A DNA stretch of 5,641 nucleotides from Anaerolinea sp. (GTDB lineage: Bacteria > Chloroflexota > Anaerolineae > Anaerolineales > Villigracilaceae), in contig DYNS01000206.1 in the NCBI GenBank assembly GCA_020720965.1, positions 1-5,641 on the forward strand. Direction: 5' to 3'. The notes under the pieces were generated by a model. That model was given only the letters and a program-made list of their open reading frames with translations, searched no databases and was not told the DNA's origin. Positions 1 through 5,318 of the stretch are shown piece after piece (positions within the stretch are counted from its first letter, which is position 1; each line of letters begins with the position of its first letter). The translations under genes and the position numbers were made by a program.

Positions 1-610
1 CTCCGCCACCACCACCGCCTGGATAGTCGCCACCATCCCGGCTTTTACCGCCCTGCTGGGCTGGATTTTTTTAAGAGAGAAGTTGGGCGCTCCCGGCATC
101 GCCGGGTTGGGGATGGCGGCTGCCGGGGTGCTGCTCATCGTCAGCAAGGGAGATTGGCTCGCACTGGCGCAGGGCAATTTTGGCACGCCCGGCGACTTTC
201 TCATCCTCATCAGCGCCGTAAATTGGGCAGTTTTTTCGGTGCTTTCGCGGCGCGGGCTGCAAAAACACCCCGCCACCCGCATGATGTTCTATGTAATGCT
301 CAACGGCTGGGCGTTTGCCGCTCTTTGGCTTTTTGGCTGGGAGGGCGGGGGCGGTCAACTGCTGAACATGAGCACGGCAGGCTGGGTCAGCCTCGCCATC
401 CTGGGCGTTTTCGGCTCTGGAATAGCCTACCTCACCTGGTATGACGCGCTGCAAACCCTGCCTGCCGCGCAATTGAGCGTCTTTATCTACATCGAGCCGC
501 TTGTCACCGTCTTTGCCGCCGCCCTTTTTTTGGCGGAAAGCATTACCCTGGCTTCCCTCATCGGCGGGGCGCTGACGGTTGCGGGGGTTGCCCTGGTAAA
601 CCGGCGTTAA
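1..610 (+). CDS. EamA/DMT-family drug/metabolite transporter, 5' partial
   Basis: The reading frame is open from base 2, so the true start lies left of the window; 202 residues and the TAA stop at 608-610 are visible. EamA transporters are inner-membrane carriers built from two five-helix repeats, usually about 290-300 residues, so roughly 90-100 residues are missing. The visible part opens with the end of the first repeat: an ATIPAFTALLG helix, then LREKLGAPGIAGLGMAAAGVLL, the usual P-x-helix / E-K-L / G-x3-G pattern. The second repeat follows: a helix around LILISAVNWAVFSVLSRR, two middle helices, the SGIAYLTWYDALQ segment, then IEPLVTVFAAALFLAESIT and a last GGALTVAGVALV helix. The E-P and A-E-S residues match the second-repeat signature. 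The protein ends in Arg-Arg, a positive cytosolic tail. Substrate cannot be told from sequence; amino acid or metabolite export is typical of the family. The gene is convergent with the CDGSH gene and shares its stop palindrome. Confidence 0.93.
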   Translation, partial: SATTTAWIVATIPAFTALLGWIFLREKLGAPGIAGLGMAAAGVLLIVSKGDWLALAQGNFGTPGDFLILISAVNWAVFSVLSRRGLQKHPATRMMFYVMLNGWAFAALWLFGWEGGGGQLLNMSTAGWVSLAILGVFGSGIAYLTWYDALQTLPAAQLSVFIYIEPLVTVFAAALFLAESITLASLIGGALTVAGVALVNRR

Positions 611-792
611 GCCTGCTGCGGCGCAGAGACGATAACCGGACCGGCATTCGATTCGCAGGTCTTATGAGCGCCGTCACAAAATGGGAAGTTGGCAGACTTC
701 ATGCAGCGACACAGCGCCACTTTCTCGCCAGCTTCCAACTTCACTTCGGTTCGCAGGTGTCCTGCGCGGTCTTCGGTGCTGTGTTCAGCCAT
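607..792 (-). CDS. CDGSH-type iron-sulfur protein, 61 aa
   Basis: This small soluble protein carries one complete CDGSH signature: Cys28-x-Cys30, Ser33, Pro37, Cys39-Asp40-Gly41-Ala42-His43. It fits C-x-C-x2-(S/T)-x3-P-x-C-D-G-(S/A/T)-H at every position. In the family (mitoNEET and bacterial relatives) the three Cys and the His bind a redox-active [2Fe-2S] cluster; bacterial single-domain members are poorly characterised, with electron transfer or cluster handling proposed. There is no membrane anchor and only one motif, so it is the minimal form. The start is ATG at 790-792, five bases after a GGAGG at 798-802 on the minus strand. The frame can be extended to a TTG at 804, but that codon overlaps the Shine-Dalgarno sequence, so I reject it. 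The stop (607-609) overlaps the stop of the convergent transporter gene. Transcription probably starts from the minus-strand -10 box at 824-829. Confidence 0.9.
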   Translation of the reverse strand: MAEHSTEDRAGHLRTEVKLEAGEKVALCRCMKSANFPFCDGAHKTCESNAGPVIVSAPQQA

Positions 793-797
793 TTTTG

Positions 798-802
798 CCT
801 CC
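798..802 (-). promoter_or_regulatory. Shine-Dalgarno of the CDGSH gene
   Basis: The minus strand reads GGAGG followed by CAAAA and then ATG at 792. This strong ribosome-binding site with five-base spacing selects ATG 792 over the in-frame upstream TTG at 804. Confidence 0.8.
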
Positions 803-823
803 AAAATAATCAGAATGGACGGG

Positions 824-831
824 ATTATAAT
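824..831. promoter_or_regulatory. Self-complementary -10 box between divergent genes
   Basis: ATTATAAT is its own reverse complement, so it offers a perfect TATAAT on the plus strand (826-831) and on the minus strand (829 down to 824). It sits in the 45-base gap between the CDGSH gene (minus, ATG 792) and the gene starting at 838 (plus). A minus-strand transcript would start near 817 and give a leader of about 25 bases carrying GGAGG. A plus-strand transcript would start about seven bases past 831, at or next to the ATG at 838. No convincing -35 hexamer is seen in either direction, so promoter function is an inference from the box and its position. Confidence 0.6.
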
Positions 832-837
832 GGTGGA

Positions 838-1608
838 ATGTTGGAAAACCGTAAGACCTACCGGGCAGAAGTGCAGGAAATTGAAGGCGGATTTCGCCTT
901 TGGCTGCCCGCCGGAGAAAAAAACGCCTACCGCCTGGCAGATTTGGAAGATTACGCCCGCCTGCCTCGCCGCAATTTTCTTTGGCGGGAGGGATGCACCC
1001 TGCGGCTTGCCTGCCGCGTAAGCGCGGAAAACCTGCCCGGAACCTGGGGATTTGGGCTATGGAATGACCCGTTTAGTCTGTCGCTCGGTGTGCAGGGGTC
1101 TCCGCGCCGCCTGCCAGCCCTGCCCAACGCCTGTTGGTTTTTCCACGCTTCGCCAGAGAACTACCTCTCCTTTGCGCCCGCTTCCCCCGCCAATGGATTT
1201 TTGGCGCAGGTCTTTTCTGCGCCCGCTTTACCCTCCCTCTTACTGGCTCCGGCGGCGCTGGCAAGCCCCCTGCTTTTGGCGCGACCCGTTTCGCGCTGGC
1301 TGCGGGCAGAAGTGGCAGGGAGACTCATCCGCGAGGAGGCAAAAAGCCTGGATGTGGAAACGACTCGATGGCACGAATACGAAATTCGGTGGGAAAAGGG
1401 GCAGGTAGTCTTTCTTGTGGATGGGGAGGTTCGGCTGGAGAGTTCCCTCCGCCCCCAGGGTGCGCTGGGGCTGATTGTGTGGATAGATAATCAGTACGCC
1501 GCTTGGGAGCCGAGCGGGGCAATGCGGGTGGGTCTTTTGGCGCACCCGCCCATGTGGCTGGAGATGAAAGGTTTGGAGATTCGTCAAAATAAAATGCCCC
1601 GGCGCTAA
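838..1608 (+). CDS. Uncharacterised protein, possible concanavalin-like (LamG/GH16-like) fold, 256 aa
   Basis: I do not recognise a named family. The frame is open from 664, but residues before ATG 838 lie over the antisense CDGSH gene and its promoter, so 838 is taken as the start. No Shine-Dalgarno is usable: a GGTGGA abuts the ATG directly, while the TATAAT at 826-831 places transcription start at about the ATG, suggesting a leaderless message. The protein has no signal peptide. It is rich in Trp and aromatic residues with alternating strands. Residues 68-85 (GTWGFGLWNDPFSLSLG) and 178-196 (W-H-E-Y-E-I-R-W ... V-F-L-V-D-G) resemble beta-sandwich strands of lectin/glucanase-like domains, followed by G-A-L-G-L-I-V-W-I-D-N-Q-Y-A (208-221). 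The GH16 catalytic E-x-D-x-x-E motif is not seen, so a hydrolase activity is not supported. A hydrophobic Leu/Ala/Pro-rich stretch (129-150) lies mid-protein. The last codons and stop lie inside the terminator hairpin. Confidence 0.75.
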   Translation: MLENRKTYRAEVQEIEGGFRLWLPAGEKNAYRLADLEDYARLPRRNFLWREGCTLRLACRVSAENLPGTWGFGLWNDPFSLSLGVQGSPRRLPALPNACWFFHASPENYLSFAPASPANGFLAQVFSAPALPSLLLAPAALASPLLLARPVSRWLRAEVAGRLIREEAKSLDVETTRWHEYEIRWEKGQVVFLVDGEVRLESSLRPQGALGLIVWIDNQYAAWEPSGAMRVGLLAHPPMWLEMKGLEIRQNKMPRR

Positions 1609-1621
1609 ACCGGGGCATTTT
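1591..1621. terminator. Bidirectional intrinsic terminator
   Basis: A perfect 12-bp inverted repeat: AAAATGCCCCGG at 1591-1602 pairs with CCGGGGCATTTT at 1610-1621 around a seven-base loop (CGCTAAA). On the plus strand the stem ends in TTTT, with a further T-run at 1627-1633; on the minus strand the 3' side reads ATTTTATTTT. It therefore serves both convergent genes. The loop contains the TAA stop (1606-1608) of the upstream plus gene, and the minus-strand gene ends only two bases before the stem. Confidence 0.92.
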
Positions 1622-1623
1622 GC

Positions 1624-2751
1624 TCATTTTTTTGCCGCTTTTTCTTTGGCAAAGTTGATTGCCGCCACGACAAGCCCAATGGCAAGGGCAATTGCCCCCA
1701 GCCAGTTGAGAGAGAGGGGCAGCGAGAACTGCCGAAAAAGAACATCCAGCACAATCCCCAACACGAACATGCCGCCAAACATGCGATTATGATAAAACGC
1801 AAAGCCGGAGAACCAGGTGGGCCAAAAGAGCTCGAACCCGGCGGGGGGTCCCTGAGGACGGGGTTTGGTGAGGACTGCCGTTGCAAAGAAGGCGCGTTTG
1901 ATGCCAAACAAGACGAGCAGCATAAAGGTGGAGAAATAGCCAATGACGACCAGATAGATGACAATGGCGTAGGCGATGAAAATGGCGGCGATGGTGGTGT
2001 AACGGGCAAACGTTTCACCCACCCGCACGGGGAAGGTTCCAACGCCTTTTTTGCGGTCATCCACCAGTTTATCGGTGTGCTTGGCAACGTTGATGCTGGC
2101 AACGCTTAGCCCAAAGGGAACTCCCGCCAGGGCTACCAACCAGATGTTCTCTGGCACGGGGTTGCCATGCCCCAAAGAGAGAACCAGGTATACCCCGGCT
2201 ATCATAATGGGTCCCCAAATGAGGAAGATGGCGAGTTCGCCCAATGCCCAATACTTCATGGGCCAGGTATAAAAAAGAAGGACGAGAGAGCCAAAAGCAA
2301 ATAGGCTGATGATGACCGGGTTGGCTTGGGTGTACCAGACTGCATAAACACCAGAAAGAGAGGCGATAAAACCGCTTGCCAAAAACCACTGAATTTGCTG
2401 AGGCTTTGTCCAGAAGCCTTGCACAAGCGGGTGAACCCCATACTGCGTGCGGAAGTAGTTATCTTTATCCACCCCGCGTGAAAAATCGGTAAAATCATTC
2501 AGCAGGTTGTTGGTTCCATGAGCAATAAACAACCCCAAAGTAACCACAAGCCAGGGTAAAAGCTCAAAAATTCCATCTTTCCAAGCGAGCACCCCGGCGA
2601 TGATGGAGGAATAGACAGTGACCATCGTCACTGCCGAGCGGGTGGCTATGAGCCATTTCGAAATCACGTCCAGAGAATCCCATTCTTTCTTATCATCCAT
2701 TTTAATGAGTTCCCAAGATGCTTTTTTCCACATTCCAAAGTTAACATGCAT
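1624..2751 (-). CDS. UbiA-family prenyltransferase, MenA-like
   Basis: A 375-residue polytopic membrane protein with both Asp-rich motifs of the UbiA superfamily, whose members transfer a polyprenyl chain to an aromatic acceptor in the membrane. Motif 1 is N82-L-L-N-D86-F-T-D89 with a further D95; motif 2 is N221-x5-D227-x3-D231-D-R-x2-G, followed by GTFPVRVGE. These Asp residues bind Mg-diphosphate in the family. Motif 2 and the segment YTWPMKYWALGELAIFLIWG (161-180) resemble the MenA (1,4-dihydroxy-2-naphthoate prenyltransferase) branch, so menaquinone synthesis is the likeliest role, but other UbiA substrates remain possible. About eight or nine helices are apparent. It is longer than typical MenA (about 300 residues): there is a roughly 30-residue soluble N-terminus, a longer stretch at 295-320 and a Lys-rich tail. 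The ATG at 2751 is preceded by AGGAG with eight-base spacing. No other menaquinone gene is visible. Confidence 0.88.
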   Translation of the reverse strand: MHVNFGMWKKASWELIKMDDKKEWDSLDVISKWLIATRSAVTMVTVYSSIIAGVLAWKDGIFELLPWLVVTLGLFIAHGTNNLLNDFTDFSRGVDKDNYFRTQYGVHPLVQGFWTKPQQIQWFLASGFIASLSGVYAVWYTQANPVIISLFAFGSLVLLFYTWPMKYWALGELAIFLIWGPIMIAGVYLVLSLGHGNPVPENIWLVALAGVPFGLSVASINVAKHTDKLVDDRKKGVGTFPVRVGETFARYTTIAAIFIAYAIVIYLVVIGYFSTFMLLVLFGIKRAFFATAVLTKPRPQGPPAGFELFWPTWFSGFAFYHNRMFGGMFVLGIVLDVLFRQFSLPLSLNWLGAIALAIGLVVAAINFAKEKAAKK

Positions 2752-2759
2752 AATTCAAT

Positions 2760-2764
2760 CTCCT
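2760..2764 (-). promoter_or_regulatory. Shine-Dalgarno of the UbiA-family gene
   Basis: The minus strand reads GAAAGGAGATTGAATT and then ATG at 2751. AGGAG with eight-base spacing is near ideal and fixes this start over the later in-frame ATGs that would trim 6 or 17 residues. Confidence 0.8.
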
Positions 2765-2781
2765 TTCTGGTAATTGGCGCG

Positions 2782-2789
2782 ATTATAAT
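2782..2789. promoter_or_regulatory. Second self-complementary -10 box between divergent genes
   Basis: The same ATTATAAT octamer occurs between the UbiA-family gene (minus) and the large membrane-protein gene (plus). For the minus gene the -10 is 2787 down to 2782, predicting a leader of about 24 bases with a good Shine-Dalgarno. A partial -35 (minus-strand TTGGACA, 2813 down to 2807) lies 19-20 bases upstream, slightly far. For the plus gene the -10 is 2784-2789, with a leader of about 62 bases and no clear -35. Minus-strand use is the better supported. Confidence 0.6.
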
Positions 2790-2857
2790 GTGAAGCCTGC
2801 CACATTTGTCCAAGTTTTTTCCAGGTTAAAAAAGAATCACCCAAAGGCGGCAAAAGG

Positions 2858-4840
2858 ATGACCAACCTTAACCCGCTTAGGGGATGCAACCAACCAGGTT
2901 TAGCAAAGGAAGCCCGCATAAAAACGCCCTCCCTCCCCACCCCGCAATGGTTGAGCCAAAAGTTCTCCCTCCCTCAACACGGCATGGTCCTCATCCTGCT
3001 GATGGGGCTGCTGAATGGCTTGCTATACACCTTTCTCATCCCCGCCTGGTGGCATTATGACGAACCGGGGCATTTTGAATACGTTTGGGTCATCCTGCAC
3101 AAAACCGCCCTACCCTCCATGCAGGATGTGGACGAAACCATGCGGCAAGAACTCGCCGCCTCGCTGGAAGAATACCGCTTTTACGAATTTCAGAGCGCCA
3201 TATACCGACCACAAGCCGGTCAACCGGCATGGATAGGCATTCCGCAGCTGGTTAATTTACCGCTCTACTACTGGTACGTTTCTCTCCCCCTGCGGCTCTT
3301 CCCCTGCTTAGGCTTTGCCGCCCAAAACTACCTAATCCGCCTGGCAACCCTGGGGCTAATGCTTGCCACCCTGCAACTCTCGCACGCGACCATGAAAGAA
3401 GTCACCCTGGCGGGACATCCCCTGCGCTGGATGATACCGGCGTTTTTGGCGCTCCTGCCCGGTTTTGTGGAACTGATGACCTCCATCAGCGATGACGCGG
3501 GAGCGGTGTTCACCTTCTCGGTCTTTTTGCTTTTCGCCACCCGGCTCATCGTGCGCGGCTTTCAGTGGCGCAGCCTGGCGGGGATGCTCCTGGGCGTGGC
3601 AATGTGCCTGCTCACCAAAAACACAGTCTGGATAAGCCTCCCCGCCGCCGGGCTGGTACTGCTCTTCACCCTTCTGCGCGGACGCTGGCAGTGGGCAGCC
3701 TGGGCGCTTGGCGGGTTGGCAATTGCCCTGGGTCTCCTCCTCAGCATTCGGTGGGGAGACGCCGCTTCATGGTTCCCCGCCAACGGCGCAGAAGAAACAA
3801 TCCGCAGCCTGCAAAAAAGCCACAGCGGGCAGGCATCCCTAAGGGTTTCCCCACAAAACGAATGGGTAGCCCAAGCCATCCCCCCCGAAGTAATGCGCCC
3901 ACAGCGCAGCCAAACCCTCACCTTTAGCGGTTGGGTCTGGTCTGCCGTGCCGCAAAATACACGCCTGCCCATCGTGGCGGCGGATGTCCCCGGCGTGCCC
4001 GTCTTCAGAGGCGGAGAGAGCATCCCAACCGATACAGAACCGCGCCCCTTCACGTTTACCGTGTTCATCCCGCAAGAAACCGGGCGGGTCATCGTCACCC
4101 TGCCCGCCGCCGAAACAGCCGTTTTTTATGACGACCTCGCCCTCAGCGCCGTTTCCGGCGAAAACCTGCTCCGTAACCCATCCGCCGAGGCAGCCTGGTT
4201 TGGCTCCGCACTGGAGAAAAACCTGGGCAACCTGCGGATTGGCGGATTCAACTGGTCTGCCACCCTTGCCACCCTGCAAGAACCGCAGGTCAGCCGCGCC
4301 CTGAGAGAGCGCACCTTTTGGCAACTCATCGAAACCTTTTGGGGGCAGCCCGCCAAAAACTACGTCCCCATGCTGGGCGGCAGGCGCATGTATCAGATGC
4401 TGGCGGCGCTAACGGGGGCTTTGCTCCTTTTGGGGCTGGCGGCATGGGCAAAAAACCGCCGAATCAGCGCGGTTTTCTTTGTGTGGGTCGGGCTGGGGGC
4501 ACTCTCCTGGTTTCAGACCTTCACACGCGGCGCAAGCGAGCTAGGCAACCCGCTGGATTTCATCGTCCCCTATGCCCGTTACTCCGCCCCGGTCATCCTC
4601 ATCAGCGGCTGGGCGCTCGCATCCGGCTGGCTGCAAGCCGCCGACTGGCTTAAAAAGCCGCAGTGGGCTCTGCCCGGCTTCCTGGCATTTCTGTTTAGCC
4701 TCAACTTATTCGCCCTCCTCAGTGTCTTGCAATTCTTCGTCTTCCCCAACGGAGAAATTTATCTGATACTCTTCGCTCTGGTCTTCTCCGCCTCTTTGGG
4801 TTTTCTCCTTACCCAAACATCATCCCCCACCTCGGGCTGA
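2858..4840 (+). CDS. Polytopic membrane protein, probable GT-C/DUF2142-type glycosyltransferase with extracytoplasmic beta domain
   Basis: A 660-residue membrane protein. After a 40-residue cytosolic N-terminus comes helix 1 (about 43-62), then WWHYDEPGHFEYVW (64-77). An Asp-Glu pair just after helix 1 is the hallmark of GT-C glycosyltransferases and of DUF2142 proteins (P-D-E-P-x-H-F), which are thought to use polyprenyl-phosphate sugars on the outer face. Hydrophobic segments follow at roughly 155-172, 190-206, 214-231, 240-252, 260-273 and 279-296. A soluble part (about 300-505) has beta-strand character and reads like a carbohydrate-binding sandwich: TLTFSGWVW (353-361), FTFTVFIP (398-405), VFYDDLALS (422-430), NLLRNPSAEAAW (436-447). 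C-terminal helices lie at about 511-530, 537-552, 572-592, 604-628 and 634-652, with a family-like YARYSAPV at 572-579. ATG 2858 has AGGCGG (2845-2850) seven bases upstream. Donor and acceptor cannot be told. It stands alone, not in a visible polysaccharide cluster. Confidence 0.82.
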   Translation: MTNLNPLRGCNQPGLAKEARIKTPSLPTPQWLSQKFSLPQHGMVLILLMGLLNGLLYTFLIPAWWHYDEPGHFEYVWVILHKTALPSMQDVDETMRQELAASLEEYRFYEFQSAIYRPQAGQPAWIGIPQLVNLPLYYWYVSLPLRLFPCLGFAAQNYLIRLATLGLMLATLQLSHATMKEVTLAGHPLRWMIPAFLALLPGFVELMTSISDDAGAVFTFSVFLLFATRLIVRGFQWRSLAGMLLGVAMCLLTKNTVWISLPAAGLVLLFTLLRGRWQWAAWALGGLAIALGLLLSIRWGDAASWFPANGAEETIRSLQKSHSGQASLRVSPQNEWVAQAIPPEVMRPQRSQTLTFSGWVWSAVPQNTRLPIVAADVPGVPVFRGGESIPTDTEPRPFTFTVFIPQETGRVIVTLPAAETAVFYDDLALSAVSGENLLRNPSAEAAWFGSALEKNLGNLRIGGFNWSATLATLQEPQVSRALRERTFWQLIETFWGQPAKNYVPMLGGRRMYQMLAALTGALLLLGLAAWAKNRRISAVFFVWVGLGALSWFQTFTRGASELGNPLDFIVPYARYSAPVILISGWALASGWLQAADWLKKPQWALPGFLAFLFSLNLFALLSVLQFFVFPNGEIYLILFALVFSASLGFLLTQTSSPTSG

Positions 4841-4852
4841 GAAAATTTCGTT

Positions 4853-4858
4853 TATAAT
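4853..4858 (+). promoter_or_regulatory. -10-like TATAAT box upstream of the MazG-like gene
   Basis: A perfect TATAAT lies 12 bases after the membrane-protein stop codon. Predicted transcription start is about 4865-4866, giving a 120-base leader to the MazG-like ATG at 4985. No -35 hexamer is evident. It is the third TATAAT in the window that lies in an intergenic gap. Confidence 0.5.
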
Positions 4859-4865
4859 TGCCCGC

Positions 4866-4901
4866 ATGAACCCCAACCCTTCCCCTTACCCTGGCTCCTG
4901 A
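4866..4901 (+). CDS. Possible 11-codon leader mini-ORF
   Basis: ATG at 4866 opens a short frame encoding MNPNPSPYPGS and stops at TGA 4899-4901. It begins seven or eight bases past the TATAAT, so it would be at the very 5' end of the transcript and translated leaderless, if at all. Four of eleven codons are proline. It precedes a terminator-type hairpin and the MazG-like gene, the arrangement seen in attenuation leaders. An ORF this short is easily fortuitous, and there is no ribosome-binding site. Confidence 0.2.
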   Translation: MNPNPSPYPGS

Positions 4902-4929
4902 GTAAACCGGAAAGGGATTCCCGCCGCCA

Positions 4930-4962
4930 AAAAACGGTTCCCCTGCCGGGTGAGCCGTTTTT
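4930..4962 (+). terminator. Strong intrinsic terminator or attenuator hairpin
   Basis: AAAAACGGTTC (4930-4940) pairs with GAGCCGTTTTT (4952-4962) over 11 bp with one G-T wobble. The stem continues through CCC/GGG (4941-4943 with 4948-4950) past a single bulged T, to a TGCC loop. The A-tract / GC stem / T-tract layout is that of a Rho-independent terminator. It lies 89 bases after the membrane-protein stop and only 22 bases before the MazG-like ATG. It may simply end the upstream transcript, or act as an attenuator for the downstream pair. Confidence 0.8.
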
Positions 4963-4975
4963 GTTTGCGAAACAA
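4961..4975. repeat. Short inverted repeat overlapping the terminator T-tract
   Basis: TTGTTT (4961-4966) and AAACAA (4970-4975) are perfectly complementary around GCG. The first arm begins in the last two bases of the terminator stem, so the two structures compete only at those bases. It is AT-rich and weak; its role is unknown. Confidence 0.35.
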
Positions 4976-4984
4976 TACCCGCCC

Positions 4985-5290
4985 ATGCAAATCGCCGAAC
5001 TGACCGAAAAAATGCACGCCTTTGTGCGCTCCAAAGGCTGGTACGAAGCCCAAAGCAAACGCCCCCAAACCCCGCGCAACCTGGCAATTTCTCTCTCGCT
5101 GGAGGTTGCGGAGGCGCTGGAACATTTTCAATGGCAAGAGCAAGCCGCCGACCCGCAAGAACTCGCCTCCGAACTGGCAGACATCACCCTCTACCTGCTG
5201 CAACTCGCCTCCGTCTCCGGCATAGACCTGGAAGCCGCCGTGCTGAAAAAGTTGGAAGTAAACGCCGGGCGGGTATGGGACGAAGAGTAG
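4985..5290 (+). CDS. MazG-like nucleotide pyrophosphohydrolase (dCTPase/RS21-C6 type), 101 aa
   Basis: A small all-helical protein of the MazG-like superfamily, which hydrolyses (d)NTPs to (d)NMP and pyrophosphate. The metal-binding motif is complete: E40-x-x-E43, then E63-x-x-D66 with 19 residues between, inside the family's E-x-x-E(12-28)E-x-x-D range. The segment from R15 to W50, with K-G-W, Q-T-P-R-N-L-A and E-H-F-Q-W, matches the dCTP-pyrophosphatase (DCTPP1/RS21-C6) subgroup, so removal of dCTP or modified dCTP is the likely role. The length of about 100 residues is normal for the single-domain form, which works as a dimer or tetramer. The frame extends to a TTG at 4961, but that lies in the terminator T-tract, so ATG 4985 is preferred; notably it has no Shine-Dalgarno. 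The LOG-family gene follows after 28 bases, probably as an operon. Confidence 0.9.
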   Translation: MQIAELTEKMHAFVRSKGWYEAQSKRPQTPRNLAISLSLEVAEALEHFQWQEQAADPQELASELADITLYLLQLASVSGIDLEAAVLKKLEVNAGRVWDEE

Positions 5291-5305
5291 CGTAAAAATT
5301 GGCAC

Positions 5306-5311
5306 AAAAGG
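5306..5311 (+). promoter_or_regulatory. Shine-Dalgarno of the LOG-family gene
   Basis: AAAAGG lies seven bases before ATG 5319 in the 28-base gap after the MazG-like stop. It supports that start and independent translation of the second gene in the pair. Confidence 0.6.
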
Positions 5312-5318
5312 CAAAAAC

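Noticed and set aside
793..804. TTG start at 804 for the CDGSH protein
   Set aside because: The TTG overlaps the GGAGG ribosome-binding site that clearly serves ATG 792.
664..837. 58-residue N-terminal extension of the gene starting at 838
   Set aside because: It lies antisense over the well-supported CDGSH gene, its Shine-Dalgarno and the -10 box, and its composition is unlike the rest of the protein.
838..1608. Glycoside hydrolase family 16 enzyme
   Set aside because: The strand pattern is suggestive, but I cannot find the E-x-D-x-x-E catalytic motif or a signal peptide, so no enzyme activity is claimed.
1605..2102. 165-residue minus-strand frame rich in Pro and Ser
   Set aside because: It is an alternative frame of the UbiA-family gene on the same strand; the UbiA frame has both catalytic motifs and a Shine-Dalgarno.
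3562..4324. Long antisense open frames (3562-4098 and 3839-4324, minus strand)
   Set aside because: They are opposite the membrane-protein gene, have Arg/Pro/Gly-rich shadow composition, no recognisable motifs and no ribosome-binding site.
4961..4984. TTG start at 4961 for the MazG-like protein
   Set aside because: It lies in the terminator T-tract, and family similarity begins at the ATG at 4985.
4841..4984. Known riboswitch in the leader before the MazG-like gene
   Set aside because: I compared it from memory with ZTP, TPP, cobalamin, c-di-GMP and THF consensus elements and saw no match; only a terminator and weak alternative pairings are supported.
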